NCBI GenBank assembly: GCA_022376515.1
Contig: WTXI01000009.1
Location: forward strand, 744,001 to 808,000
Length of the DNA stretch: 64,000 nucleotides
DNA from: Lactifluus volemus
Taxonomy: Eukaryota; Basidiomycota; Agaricomycetes; Russulales; Russulaceae
Direction: 5' to 3'
The position numbers and the translations under genes are program-made. Positions 1 through 11,713 of this stretch are shown piece after piece (positions within the stretch are counted from its first letter, which is position 1; each line of letters begins with the position of its first letter). The notes under the pieces were generated by a model. That model saw only the letters and a list, made by a program, of their open reading frames with translations, did no database searches and had not been told where the DNA came from.

Positions 1-1681
1 GAGGTTTTGCAATCCAGGGCCATCGAGCGAGAGGTCAAGCTTGAGCCCCATTTTATCCTGGCGAATATTTGTGGTCCATGTTCCGTTGCTCGAGTGAAGT
101 CTGGACGGATTCGTATTAGTTTCCTACGGAGTTCATCAGTAAAAAAAAGAAAGGTTGGCGACTTGGCGAGAAGTGGATACACGTACAATTGGCGTAGAGA
201 TCGGAGATCGAACGCGCAGAGCCTCGCGGAGGATTGGTAGGGTCCACTGTCTCAATTCCCACGTCTGGAATTGGAGGCATATCGTGTGGCGCAGGGGTTC
301 CCACAACCTCGACGTTACCGGGGTGACCAGGAAGGGCTGCATCCGTCGCAGTAGGATCATTACCTCCAGTCTGACAGGCGGCATCCTTACGCTAAGCAGG
401 GCGATTTATAGGTGACCCTGCAACTGCCCGGTCTGGCTGAACCTCGACTACTGGACGAGGGCGCGGCTTCACGGTGGAGACGCTGTACTCCGACACCAAA
501 AGTGGTGAGAGGGAAGGGAGAGTACTCGGTGCAGAGACGTCCGAACTTGAAGATAATCGTTCAGAAGACGGGGACTGGACGAGTGGCGGAAAGTCAGATG
601 GCTCCGAGTCATCACAGGTGAATGCGTTTCATACTGGAGCTCGAGAGGGGTTGGGGGTGCTATGGCGCCCTCAGTATATGGCAAGCGTTTGGAACGTTGA
701 GGTGCTGGAGCCCTGAGATTGATATTGTACTGAACCAGGAGTTGGGGTAAAAGGGCTGAGCAGAGGCTCATCGCGTGTTTCTGGGCCTTGTGTCTCGACA
801 TTATGGTAGAATTCTGCACCAGAAGGTGGGGCAATTGGATGTGGACCACGATCAAAGGCGTCCAACTCTGGGTGAATATAGGTGCGGGTCGTCGATGTAC
901 GCCACTCTGCGACTTTGGGGATGCGTGAAAGTGGTTGTTGTCTCGAGCGTGTGCCTCACCGTGGGTGAGCTCGAGGCTTCCTAGCAAAGGAAGCCTGTGG
1001 TAGGGAGAAACTGGGTCGCTGCAACTGCAGGGATGCACATCCAGGACTTCGCCTTGGGAATTTATCGCTCGTCCGGAAAGAGTGGGCGTTCCAGAGCTCG
1101 GATCGATTCCTAGGTTCAAGGAAATCGACGTACCAGCTGGTCCCTTCACCAAGATAGACCCGCCACCAGGTATGGGATCTTGGAAAGTGCCAACGCCTTC
1201 GTCACGGCCCTGATGGCGAGAATGAACTTCAGGCTGCGTAGGAGTATTGATGTCAATGTCGAGGGGCCTCAGAAGAGTGGGGGTGTTAGTGTCTAGTGGG
1301 TCTTCAAACATGTCCATTATTAGACTTGAGTTCGTAAATGTAGTCGTGCTGAAAGAGTCGCAATTGTGAGAATGCCTTCTTGGAGGGATATGGGTGAAAC
1401 ACGCACGCAGAGGAGGTAAAATAGGATGTATTGTAGAGTAATGTATCTAGGCAAGTAGACTTAAGAGAAAGAGAGGGAGAGAGAGGAAAGACAGAGAGAC
1501 GATCCACGATGCCACAGACTGAGAAAACACGAAAGAGGGTGGCCGATACCAACCAACTAGAACACTGGCAGCCCCAGTACTTATAACTTATAAGCCCGCG
1601 ACGTGCTCAGTTGTCGACACAAGAGTACCGTAATCCCCAGTGGCACCCCATGAATACTGAACAATAGAGGTCTGCAACGTA
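1..1681 (-). pseudogene. Inverted 5' half of a duplicated helical-protein gene
   Basis: This block is the reverse complement of roughly 11335-13080, the promoter and 5' half of the fuller copy on the plus strand. The reading frame starting MDMFEDPLD (1317 down to 469) matches the start at 11714 almost residue for residue, then diverges in its last part. Around 1681 the sequence switches abruptly to direct-orientation similarity with 13133 onward, so the 5' half has been flipped relative to the 3' half. The block continues beyond the left window edge. No complete product can be made from this arrangement. No function is known for the family. Confidence 0.75.
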
Positions 1682-2670
1682 CTACTACCGGCTCAGATAG
1701 TATTCGGTCTGGCAGAGCCGCCGGACCCAGCCGAATTCGACCTCGTGGCTGGCGCTGGGAAGTCAAAAGCAACTCGTCTAAGTCCGTCGCGTCACTCGGA
1801 AGTTGCCCATCGACCGCGCCACCCCTGAGCGATCTCCCGCTGACTCCGATCCCCGAGTTACTACATACTCCCACAAAGCGTAGGACGCGTATCTCCCCCG
1901 GTGCACCTCCCGCACAACCTGCAGAGTTGCAGCAGCACCTTTCTGTACTTCCAAGCCCGCTCGACAGTGGACCGATCCTCGACCAGCTCGCACAGGGCGA
2001 GAAGGACATCAGCAGAATTCAAAACGTACGTGTTCTGATACAAGGTAGTGAAGACACATCACTGACTGCGATTCCTTTTTCCTTCCCTCTACGTAATGAA
2101 CACACCACAGGTGCTCCGCAATCTCGCCAACAAATGGCAAAACATGGTGATGATGCCTGACGGCGTTGCTCTGGGTGACGTCGAGGACGACTGCGCGGCG
2201 CTCTATCACGCGCTCGTCGACCTCACCCCTATCATCACGCTCACCTGGCCACTGACACGGCAACCGTCGCTCGACACAGAGGGCGGCCAGCCTCCAGCGC
2301 AGGAACATCAGTTTCAGCTGCAGCATATGAGCGAGATGGAGCGCAAGTACGTTTGCTCTCTTCCTTAGCTCACTCAATAACTTGATGCTCACCGTGATAC
2401 TAACAGAAACCTCACACGGCTCGCGCTCCTCGCGCAGCGCGTCTGCGAGGACCCTGACGCTGCATACAGGGGCAACGCCCTCGAGCGCATCTATCAATTT
2501 ACGGCCAAGTTTGAGGACATCACGTTACGTCTCAAGGTCCGTATATTGCCTCGAGGGCCTTCCATAACGTTTTGAGTATTAATCAGGTTCTACTGATAGC
2601 TCGCTTATCACATCCGGGTTGAGCAAAGATACCGCGTGCGCGTGCGCCACTCGGCTCGGCGAACCGTCCC
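1682..2670 (+). pseudogene. 3' half of the same duplicated gene, truncated
   Basis: Direct-orientation copy of 13133-14210, with the same intron positions and near-identical coding text. Compared with the fuller copy it lacks about 22 nt near 1712 and about 40 nt near 2347; the second gap removes the end of an exon but leaves a GTACGT donor. Similarity stops at about 2670, before the last 40-odd codons (charged helix) of the fuller copy. With the inverted block to its left this is a rearranged remnant. Confidence 0.75.
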
Positions 2671-3004
2671 ATGAAACACCGGGCCCGGGGCAAAAAGATA
2701 CAGTAGATAGAATGATCACGTACATGTACACGAAAGGTGCCTCCTGCTAATGTGGCAGCTTGGGCAGAACTTGTGGTACGGTTCTCTACAACCACAAATA
2801 TAAATCGGTCGAATCAGATCACGTGAAACCACACTATAGCCAGCTTTTATGACGTCTCGTGCTGCAGCCCTTGTTGTGATTGATTGCGGCCATCTCTTTC
2901 TAATCGATCTAGCAACTTAAAGACGACACCGAGGTAGACGATGGTCCCCATTCCATGATGATGTGATTACAAACTCGATTCTTCCTTGTCAGCTTCCAGG
3001 CATA
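2671..3004. other. Intergenic, no gene seen
   Basis: Unique sequence between the truncated gene copy and the F-box gene. It should hold the F-box promoter. I see no convincing TATA box, repeat or RNA gene in it. Confidence 0.5.
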
Positions 3005-4837
3005 ATGTCTGATCTTGGAACGAATATACTAGCGCTCGTTTTGGAACTTCCAAATACTAGAGAAATATGCTTGAATGACCCTCTGAGTCCTGCGCTGGTA
3101 TCCGAGGTCCGTCGTCTTTCCACTTTCGCTCTCGAGAAGGAGCGCTGAAATATAAATTTTTAGCTTGCTGAAACAGAAGCCCTGATATCCGAGGCCCTTA
3201 GAGAGGTCAACATCCTGCAAAGTGACATGCGGCCCGTAAATCTCCTTCCAGTCGAACTTCTCATCCACATCTTTGGATTTCTTGGAGGCGGTTCTTTCGT
3301 CGTTCCTGTCTCACACGTATGTCGAAGATGGAGAAACGTCGCTCTTTGCACACCCTCTCTGTGGACCGTCATCCGCGAAAGTGACGATTTCTTGGCTGCG
3401 ACTACCTTCATGGAACGATCGAATAACTTGGTGCTTGACGTTTCCCTCCAGGTTATCATAAGCGATGGAGAATTCAAGAAATTTCATGACATTGTGACGC
3501 CACACGCCTCACGGTTCAGGCGTTTACACGTGGTAGTTCATGGCTATCGCGTCTTTGACTTCTATTATTCGCTTTCCGAGTGCGATTTGGTGATGCCGGC
3601 ACTCGAGCATTTCTCAATCAGGATAATCGAATATGGTTTCGAAGATGATAGAAGCGATGAAGAACGATTGCCGCTTTGCCAGCGTTTTTTTGACCAGTTG
3701 GAGTCTCTTACAGAGCTGACGTTCAGAGGAACCTTGCCGCTCCGAGAACATCTATCGCACTCCATCAGATCGTTGACCATCGCAGACAGATCATTCGATT
3801 TGAATGAAGTGCTCGCCTGCCTCGAGGCCGCCTCCAATCTGGAATACCTAGCCCTTTTGGATTCGGTCCCACACACCTTCCATCGGTCCACGCAGAGGCC
3901 CATCGTGGAGTTGAGCAGACTCAAGGAATTCCATTGGTTCCAGGGTCGGGTCGTCGATAACCTCCTTGAGACCGTCAAGCTCTTTGAACATCTCGTCCTT
4001 CCAGGACTCGACACTAGTAGTACCCAATTCGTGATGCTCCTGGACCCTTCAAAATACATGAACTCCGCCTTGTACACACCCTGCCACCGCTTCACCAACC
4101 TGTTCAATACCGCCGTCACGGAGCTCATCCTGGAAGCCTCACATTATGCGTCGGGTAAGCCGGCCCGTAACAACATCGTCTTCCACGGACGGCATAACGG
4201 CGAGACGGTCTTCAGCGTGCGAGTCATGAGAGGCTCTCTCGGATTTCTCTGCGTACCCGGCGGCATGTTCCTCACCTCATCCGTCTACGTCGACCTCTCC
4301 AAAGTCACACATCTCACTTTCACCAGCACGCTCCCGTACGCCTGGAACAGGTTCTTCCGCACCCCGCCCATATGGGCACACTTTCTCCGCAGCGTACCCT
4401 TCGTCAAAGTCCTCCGTTTACACGTCAGCACACCAACAGATATCATCAAATCGATCACCAACGCGAGCTACTCCAACTCCAACTCCGACTCCTCCGACTC
4501 GCCTTATCCTCCTACTCTCTTCATACCCGACCTGCAATATCTTCACCTCTTCCGTTGCGGTGTAGTAGTAGTAGGAGAAGAAGAGGGAAAAAGGAGAGGA
4601 ACTGTATGCACCGGAAGCTCGAACAGCGAAAAAAAGGACCTGCTTCGCTTCTTGGCTACCCGCGTCGAGTTTGGAATACCGATCAAGAGTATCGTCTGCT
4701 CACCTGAAGATGGGGACGGGCTATTACCCGCCGTATTGGACCTCGTCGAGTCGATCGAATTCGGGCGACCTGGGAACTGGGCCGAACCCCAGTTTCCGAG
4801 TCGCATGGCTGCGCTTCTCGAGAAACATCTAAACTAG
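3005..4837 (+). CDS. F-box protein (two exons)
   Basis: Join(3005..3106, 3164..4837), 591 residues. The first exon encodes 34 residues. A 57-nt GT-AG intron follows and reads in phase into a charged helix ending directly before the F-box. The F-box is at about residues 56-105, with the typical LLPVELLIHIFGFL start, the VCRRWRNVA segment and a terminal LW. The remainder is an irregular leucine-rich region with a Ser/Asn-rich insert near residue 480, as in the large F-box families of Agaricomycetes. Such proteins act as substrate receptors of SCF (Skp1-Cullin-F-box) ubiquitin ligases in cytosol or nucleus; the substrate cannot be read from sequence. The frame starting at 3227 is open alone, but the upstream exon adds the usual leader. 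No frameshift was seen. Confidence 0.85.
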
Positions 4838-5229
4838 AGGGGGGAAGGAGGGGGTGCCATCGCGCTGGTCTATCTATCATCCCATTCTCATCCCATTCAT
4901 ACATGCGCCGGGCCCCTCGTCTAACTCTAGCAACGCTCTCTGTTATTGTTGCAGCCAGACTGCACCAAGGCAGTCTCTTTGGCAAATCAATGCTAAAGCA
5001 TTGCTGTGCAACGAGGGGAGACTTTTCAAACGGAGTTACGGCCAAAGACTGAAAGAGAGTCGCACGGCTACTTGGAGATATATGCATGTCTTGGTGATTA
5101 CATTGGGCTTTTCGTTATCAGTATCAAAATGCACGGTTGACCTTATGTTCCTTTGCGTTTGATTTGCGAAACGTTATATTCATCACGTATTGTTACAAAA
5201 CGAGATTGAAAAGAAAGAGGAGATGATCC
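4838..5229. other. Intergenic between convergent genes
   Basis: Shared 3' region of the F-box gene (+) and the 957-residue gene (-). No gene, repeat or RNA was recognised. Confidence 0.5.
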
Positions 5230-8103
5230 CTACGCGATGACTTGTCTATGGGGTTGTCCCGCAGATGACGAACGACCTTTCCACCCCGTACCAGCGGGGA
5301 GCACGATCTGCCCGTTACGGTCGACCGCCGCCGGCGCAGCTGAGCTGACATTCCAGTTCTCCACACCCTTCGCGCTAGCCGTCCGCACACGGCGCCGCTT
5401 TGTGCTTTCCGGCGTCTGCTCCGAACGGTGTACGTTTACCTGCTGCTTATCACCATGTTTACCGAGATGTGGCGCCGAGCGACGGGCACGCGGGTGGCGC
5501 TGCAGTGCCGGAGAGACGCTTGATTGGGGCACCTCGGCGGCGATAGGCTCGCCGGATGACTTCCGCTTACGGAGTGGACTTGGCGAGATGATTTCTTGAA
5601 CCGTATCACCGATCATCCCGTTAACTAGGTTTGGTACTCTGAGGGCATTCTTCCGGAGGACATCCGCGACCTGTAAGGCGGTCGTAGGTGGAGAAACAGT
5701 CATTGTAGAAGGATACGAAAACCGCGAGACAACCGTCGGCAGCAAGGCTATTGTGATGTCTCGTAACGGGCTGCGGTCTTCGTTGCCGGCATGAAGCGAT
5801 GTAAAGGTGGTCAGGCCCGACCTTTCTGGCTGTTGCTCCACTCGATTGCCCGAGCCTTCAATGACTGCAGGCGAGGATGTGCTCGCCTCGGCTCCCTGCT
5901 TGGGTAACGCAGACGCAGTCACTTCCTCTGTAGAGCCAAACACAGAAGGATGAGACGGAAGATGCTTCACAGACTGGATGACCCCTATTTGCGAGGGAAG
6001 AGAAGGACTTTGGGCTGAGGTCTCTGGCGACAAAGCGCACTTCTCGGTCCCTGTTACTTGTGGCGACGGCTTGACCACCATCTGAGGTAGCGTAAGAGTC
6101 CTGTTTTCTGATGCCGGTAGAATTTCAACTCCAGTCAAGCTGTCGCTTGGCCGGCGCCAGTCGTCGGACTGACACGCAGGGGAATTGCCTGGGCGTAAGG
6201 AAAACCGATGGCGCAGGGTGTTCTTCGGTGTAAAGTGCAACGGGGGATCACATCCGTGTGGTGAAGAGGGTAATGACGTGGAGCGCTCGTGCAAGCTAGG
6301 GTCCCATGTCAATGTCCTTGCGCGGGCTGCTGGTGGGCGGTACTTCTCGACGAGTGGTCCTCGCAGGAAATGACCAGGGCGGACTTTGATCTCTTTGCGC
6401 ATACTGTCCAGGCTGTAAGTAATCATAGATGGAAGAGAATGGGTCACGTGCCTTCCGTCTGACCTCTGGCTTGCAGGCACAACAAATCCGCCTTCAGATG
6501 TAACAGCGATTCCCGAAAGAGTAGCATTCAAATTGCCTTCGGTTTGCTCAGGCTTGTTTCTCCTAATGTGCACGTCTGCCAGCCTCCCAGAAAGCAATCC
6601 TGATGCCAACAAACTTCCCTCAAGCGACTCGACCTTTTCTACGCTCCGAGCTAGCCCATTCTCCCAAAACGCGCAGGTTACACCCACCCTTGCCGGATCC
6701 AACGGTGCCGCAGGGTCCCCAAGGTGACAGTACGTGTTACGGACTTGGATACTATCGGAATTGTATCGCCTGCGGCTACCATGAGGTATTCTCGAAGAGT
6801 TACGATGACCTTCTGTCGGGCGAGTTTCGGGCTCCGGAATGGGAGTGGTGCTTATGACGTCCTTGGGACGGCCGTGAACTGAAGACGAGCCGGTGATCAT
6901 GCGAGAGGCAACAGTCTCATTCCTTCCACAAGGGGGCGTTGGGACAGAGTTGGGGCGGAGTCGGTTTGAGTTGTATAAGTCCGTGATTGACATGGAGAGG
7001 AAAGGCGGTGTACGGTGAGGGGTGAGGGATGGGGTAATTGGAAGAGAACATCTGGTTCCCGCTGCTTCAACTGGACTGATCGTCGAATCAGAGGACGTAT
7101 TGATCTCTGTGATGTCAAAACTATCGTTTATGGCTTTGATGATGGCAGTAGGCTGTGCTTCCCGGGGCCGAGGTCCGAAGAGTGAAAGAGAGAGACTGAG
7201 AGTATCCGGTGATCGTTGTTGCTCAGGGATCTCCGTCGCGCTATGGGGAGGATGCGGAAAACTAATAAATGAGCATCCACACGTAGGGCTAGTCTGAAGC
7301 GAGGAGATAGAGAGGCGAGACGTGACTAATGGCAAGCTAGGGGTACCCTCAGAGTAAAGATTAGCCTTTCCCAAAGCTACGAGATCCAAGTTATCTTGTG
7401 CTGTGTTTGCAGGAATAGAAGGTAGAAAAGCGTCTACTTCACAGCACTCGCCAGATGAGGTGTTGGTTAAAGTTTCGAGTGCTGCCTGCGTAGGGGGGTC
7501 GGTGCTAGCCGTCGATATTGAAGCTTGACCCATGTTCACGCTATTGTCCATCCAATACGTGTGTATACCACAGAAAATGTCTTGTAGAAAGGAAGAAAAG
7601 GCGACTTTGGGACTATACAGCCAGCGGATGAAGAGAGCAGTGTATAGGCGCTCCATGAATGTGGAGAGACAGCGACGAGGAAGGAACGTAGAGGCGACGA
7701 AGAACGACATAGACATGATAATCGTAGCTTCAGCGAGTTCGTATAAAACTTGAGGATGTATAACGTCCCATATTGACCGTGAATAGTAGTAATCTGGTAT
7801 ATCCGTAAGCGAGATGTATGCAGGTGTGGCGGTAGCATCGTCCAAGTGGTTGGGAATAGATGTGGGAGGAAGAACCAAGAGTTGAAGTGGCCCATCTGAA
7901 TCGGCGTGATCGCTAAAGTAACCTCCCTCGTAAGCTAGCGGTGTTTGCAACGTAGGCACAGAAGGTGTATGACGAGCTGACAGAAAGTTGAACCTCAAGG
8001 TTGGAAGATGGAGTGCTCTATGGAAGCTAGCAGGCAGAAAGGGTAGGCCCACAGCAAAGACCAAGGCAATAATAAAAGGAAGCATGGACTTGATGGACAA
8101 CAA
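5230..8103 (-). CDS. Large membrane-anchored, mostly disordered protein, 957 aa
   Basis: One uninterrupted frame of 957 codons, unusual here because most neighbours are intron-rich. The N-terminus is a hydrophobic segment (about residues 7-27) that could be a signal anchor. A second hydrophobic stretch lies near residues 125-160 (IIMSMSFFVAS, then ALFIRWLY). The remaining roughly 750 residues are rich in Ser, Pro and Thr with scattered basic patches, such as RKRKSSGEP and TKRRRVRTAS near the C-terminus that resemble nuclear-localisation or phosphorylation clusters. No catalytic motif was recognised, so no function is assigned. The first 130 or so codons and the promoter are duplicated at 10733-11225, so this locus took part in local duplication. 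Confidence 0.6.
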   Translation of the reverse strand: MLSIKSMLPFIIALVFAVGLPFLPASFHRALHLPTLRFNFLSARHTPSVPTLQTPLAYEGGYFSDHADSDGPLQLLVLPPTSIPNHLDDATATPAYISLTDIPDYYYSRSIWDVIHPQVLYELAEATIIMSMSFFVASTFLPRRCLSTFMERLYTALFIRWLYSPKVAFSSFLQDIFCGIHTYWMDNSVNMGQASISTASTDPPTQAALETLTNTSSGECCEVDAFLPSIPANTAQDNLDLVALGKANLYSEGTPSLPLVTSRLSISSLQTSPTCGCSFISFPHPPHSATEIPEQQRSPDTLSLSLSLFGPRPREAQPTAIIKAINDSFDITEINTSSDSTISPVEAAGTRCSLPITPSLTPHRTPPFLSMSITDLYNSNRLRPNSVPTPPCGRNETVASRMITGSSSVHGRPKDVISTTPIPEPETRPTEGHRNSSRIPHGSRRRYNSDSIQVRNTYCHLGDPAAPLDPARVGVTCAFWENGLARSVEKVESLEGSLLASGLLSGRLADVHIRRNKPEQTEGNLNATLSGIAVTSEGGFVVPASQRSDGRHVTHSLPSMITYSLDSMRKEIKVRPGHFLRGPLVEKYRPPAARARTLTWDPSLHERSTSLPSSPHGCDPPLHFTPKNTLRHRFSLRPGNSPACQSDDWRRPSDSLTGVEILPASENRTLTLPQMVVKPSPQVTGTEKCALSPETSAQSPSLPSQIGVIQSVKHLPSHPSVFGSTEEVTASALPKQGAEASTSSPAVIEGSGNRVEQQPERSGLTTFTSLHAGNEDRSPLRDITIALLPTVVSRFSYPSTMTVSPPTTALQVADVLRKNALRVPNLVNGMIGDTVQEIISPSPLRKRKSSGEPIAAEVPQSSVSPALQRHPRARRSAPHLGKHGDKQQVNVHRSEQTPESTKRRRVRTASAKGVENWNVSSAAPAAVDRNGQIVLPAGTGWKGRSSSAGQPHRQVIA

Positions 8104-8500
8104 AGTAGTGTAGACTTGGTAGTTGGGAAGTGACCAGTGACTCCCGAGTCAGTTTGTTTGGCACAGGCCAAATAAGGGACGCGTCGCGTGTCGCGCCGCA
8201 CGTGCAGTGCAAGAAGCAGTGACAATTGTCAAGGCCATGCTATTGTCTTTAAATTAGGCAACGAAACACGTACTTTCTTGAGGTTGCTCGTGATCGATCA
8301 CTATACTAGATCAAGAGTGACTTCCGAAGTCCGAGAGTGAAATGAATGAAAAACGAGCTAAAACGAGTGGGTGCCAGTGGATGCGAGAACAGGCTGAGCG
8401 TGTGATGAAGAGGGAAAACAAAGTGACTGCATGAATACTGAACAATGGAGGTCTGCAATGTACAGGTGTTTAACAAGGGAACCGAGCCAATCTTGTTGGA
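8104..8500. promoter_or_regulatory. 5' region of the 957-residue gene, duplicated
   Basis: Upstream region of the gene read leftward from 8103. About 8104-8300 matches 11080-11300. About 8428-8500 is the reverse complement of 11305-11375. It is therefore the same ancestral intergenic DNA found between the two divergent genes at 11.2-11.7 kb, but shuffled here. Individual transcription-factor sites are not obvious. Confidence 0.5.
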
Positions 8501-8905
8501 GTGTATTGGCACTTTCAAGTTGGGAGGAGATGCCAGTGTTGGATGCTGAGGAGGGAGGGAAGAAGGCCAGAGAAACCCAAGAAAGGTAATGCCATTGCTA
8601 TTGGTACCATTGGGGTCCTGCCAGTGGGACTACAGTACTCTTGTGTTGACAACTGCCAGTGAGTGCTGGGAACAAAGATGCTCTAAACTCAAAGCAGACT
8701 ACTTTAGATACATTTTTTAGGGCTACAATTAAGTAAATGTTTGTGGCACATTGCAAAGTGATGATGTCACACTTTGGAGCAACATTACAAATGGTCAGGG
8801 GTCTGTGCATTATGAGATCATTGTCTTCTCTGGAATTCTCTGGCCATCACAATGCATATTTTTGTGAAGATGTTGACTGCCAGTGGAATGACCATTACTG
8901 AAAAA

Positions 8906-9025
8906 CTCACCTTTCCCTATCTTGGCTTTCACAACTTGAATAGTGCCACAAGACTTTGTCTCAAGAATAAAAAATTACTCTTGACATAAGGTCTTGTGGC
9001 ACTATTCAAGATAAGGAAAGGTGAG
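8906..9025. repeat. Inverted repeat, hairpin 1
   Basis: The arms share CTCACCTTTCC, TATCTT and GAATAGTGCCACAAGAC. The left arm carries a roughly 12-nt insertion after TATCTT. The loop is A/T rich. Confidence 0.8.
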
Positions 9026-9258
9026 ATCACCTGGTGATAGTCAATCAATACTTCACATTCCAGCATCTTCCTGAATCAACAACATCTGTCCATCCACATT
9101 GTTACATTTTCTTGTTAAACTGATTTAGTCACTGTAAAGTATCAATGTTAATCATAGGGGGCATGGCTTCATGCAATAGCATGCAGATGAAGAGTCACCT
9201 CCTTCCCAATGTTGTAACCTACATTTTAATCAAGGCTGCAGAGTTGAGCAACAACAAC

Positions 9259-9361
9259 AAGAGTTTAAAATCTTGTCATAAAGGGAAAAATGTCAATTCA
9301 ATGGACTTGTGAGACCATTGAATCAAAATTTTACCCCTTTATGACAAGATCTTAAATTATT
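9259..9361. repeat. Inverted repeat, hairpin 2
   Basis: The arms share ATCTTGTCATAAAGGG and a CAATTCAATGG / CCATTGAATC pair around a short loop at about 9302-9316. Confidence 0.8.
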
Positions 9362-9760
9362 GGTTCCCTTCAATGGAAGACTCATCACTGTGGGTGTCAC
9401 TTACACATGTGGGTACTTCTTATTCATGCCATAGGATGTTAGAGACCAGCAGTTCCTAGTTCCTAAAATAGAAGGCTTCAAGAGGGAAGGGGATTTGTAG
9501 TGAGGTGTGAGAGTCAAGAGGCTAGTATTGGAGGCTTAAGTCCAAGCTGGAGAGCAAGGACTCAAGACAAAAGGTCTTATATACTGTACAGGGCAAAGGG
9601 TGAGTGACATCAGTGATGATGTCATGAGCCTAGGTCTAAGTATGATGTCATTGTACTTCTAGACTCATGATGTCATGTGTGAGTCACTATGGTTGGCAAA
9701 AACATCACCTACATCATACAAGGGCTAGGCTCTGTCCATAAGCAAGAATGATGTCATAGA

Positions 9761-10732
9761 GAAGAACAACATGTGGTCACAGGGAGGCATGGATCCAGAC
9801 ACAGACAAAATTTGGTCATTGTGCCACCATCACTGGGCACGTTGTACCTGCATCGGGGCATACACCTCCTACATATAACGATCGCCACAAGATACAAATA
9901 ACGTGAACATAACGTCGCCTTTGATGTTTTCCGAAACGAAATCTGAGAACAAAAGAAACGAGCTGATACGTGCGTGTCCGCAAGGCAGTCAAGGCAGAGG
10001 TGAGGACATGACAATCTCCTTTCTACAACGGGCCAGACCGCGTCTCACGAACAGTGTGTTATTTCCCCCATCTCTTTCCTTCCTGGGACTCCTCTGAGGC
10101 CATCAGATATGTGCAATGTGCGGAAGAAGGGCATCGTCGATGAGCTCACCTATCTTGTAGGCGGAAGGTCACGCGAGAGTGCATGCGTTGCTCTGTGATG
10201 AGGGCATCATCGAAGATGGCGACATGTGTTTAGAACCGTGGGTGACGGAGTCGAGGAAGCAAGAGTGCGTCTGTACGATTTTGCGCCGTCCGTGAAGCGG
10301 GTGCATGTTTGAGAAAGTGAAGGGCCCAAGGAGAGAGAGATTGCGTTGCCACGCAACGAATCTCCAGGTCAGTAGAGTGTACATATAGAAGCGAGGTAAT
10401 AGTAGGCGGAAGATCGAGGTACCATGCTGCATGACTCTCTAGGAGGCCGACATTTGTTAAATAGAAAGTGAGGGTACTGAGGACGTGTGTCGCTGCGCTG
10501 CGTTCGGTTTGTATTAGAGTCTTGTGGCCGTCTAAATAGATACCTCGAGACGTTCGGCAGAGCAATCTACGACAGGATTGGTGATAATAATACCATAGTG
10601 TGTATTACGCACCTGCCGAATCACCGCCCCCATATTCGCTTCAGCTCCCACGATTCGCCCTCGGCTGCCCAATGGTTGTGCAACAATGAATGAAATTCCA
10701 ATCCTCCGTGACGAAAGAGTCGACATAGCGGC
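9761..10732. other. Gene-free stretch
   Basis: Several overlapping frames under 112 codons occur on both strands, but none has a domain, plausible splice pattern or paralogue. I see no RNA gene or strong repeat. Confidence 0.4.
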
Positions 10733-11225
10733 GTAGGATGTATAACGTCCCATATTGACTGTGAATAGTAGTAATCTGGTATATCCGTAAGCGCGATGTA
10801 TGCAGGTGTGGTGGTAGCATCGTCCAAGTGGTTGGGAATAGATGTGGGAGGAGAATTGAAGGGGTCCATCTGAATCGGCGTCGTTAAAGCGACCTCCTTC
10901 ATAATCTAGCGGTGTTTCTAACATACGTACAGGAGCTGTATGACGAGCTGACAGAAAGCTGAACGGCTAGGTTGGAAAGATGGAGTGCTCTATGGAAGCT
11001 AGCAGGCAGCAGGGGTAGCCACAGCAAAGGCCAAGGCAATAATAAAAGGAAGCATGGACTTGGTGGACAACAAAGTAGTGTAGATTGATAGTTGGTAGGT
11101 GACTCCGAGTCAGTTTGTTTGGCACAGGCCAAATAAGGGACGCGTCGCGTGTCGCGCCGCACGTGCAGTGCAAGAAGCGATGACCAATTGTCAAGGCCAT
11201 GCTATTGTCTTTGAATTAGGACAAC
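10733..11225 (-). pseudogene. Truncated copy of the 5' end of the 957-residue gene
   Basis: Matches 7755-8245, including the N-terminal hydrophobic segment and the sequence around IPNHLDDAT and DIPDYYY. The copy has indels that break the frame and stops at IHP, where similarity ends abruptly at about 10733. Only the first 130 or so codons are represented, so it is a non-functional fragment left by duplication together with the promoter and the neighbouring gene. Confidence 0.75.
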
Positions 11226-11713
11226 AAGGGCAACGAAACACAAGGACCAATAAACTTACTTTCTTGCGGTTGCTACTGATGGCCCGTGATCGACCACTAT
11301 ACTAGATCGGCTCGGTTCCCTTGTTAAACACCTGTACGTTGCAGACCTCTATTGTTCAGTATTCATGGGGTGCCACTGGGGACTACAGTACTCTTGTGTT
11401 GACAACTGAGCGCTGGGAAAACGTCGCGGGCTTATACGTTATAAGTACTGGGGCTGTTCTAGTTGGTTGGTATTGGCCACCCTCTTCCGTCTTTTCTCAG
11501 TCTGTGGCGTCGTGGATCGACCCCATTAGTCTTTCTCTGTCTTTCCTCTCTCTCCCTCTCTTTCTCTTAAGTCTACTTGCCTAGATACATTACTCTACAA
11601 TACATCCTATTTTACCTCCTCTGCGTGCGTGTTTCACCCATATCCCTCCAAGAAGGCATTCTCACAATTGCGATTCTTTCAGCACGACTACATTTACGAA
11701 CTCAAGTCTAATA
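11226..11713 (+). promoter_or_regulatory. Promoter region of the helical-protein gene
   Basis: Divergent intergenic DNA between the truncated copy (-) and the gene starting at 11714 (+). It contains a CT-rich stretch at about 11525-11580 typical of fungal core promoters and 5' leaders. Pieces recur inverted at 1560-1681 and in two fragments at 8428-8500 and 8614-8670. Confidence 0.5.

Larger units (their letters stand above)
8515..9760. mobile_element. Probable non-coding transposon remnant with large hairpins
   Basis: An AT-richer, gene-free stretch. It holds two long imperfect inverted repeats (8906-9025 and 9259-9361). It has five copies of ATGATGTCA (near 8761, 9619, 9640, 9667 and 9749) and several GCCAGTG heptamers at its left side (8374, 8533, 8622, 8653 and 8879). 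No open frame of useful length exists. It lies inside DNA that is continuous in the duplicated copy near 11.37 kb, which suggests insertion. I could not fix exact ends or a target-site duplication. Confidence 0.45.

Noticed and set aside
8515..9760. Full LTR retrotransposon
   Set aside because: No reverse transcriptase, integrase or gag text and no matching terminal repeats. Only hairpins and short motifs support a mobile origin.
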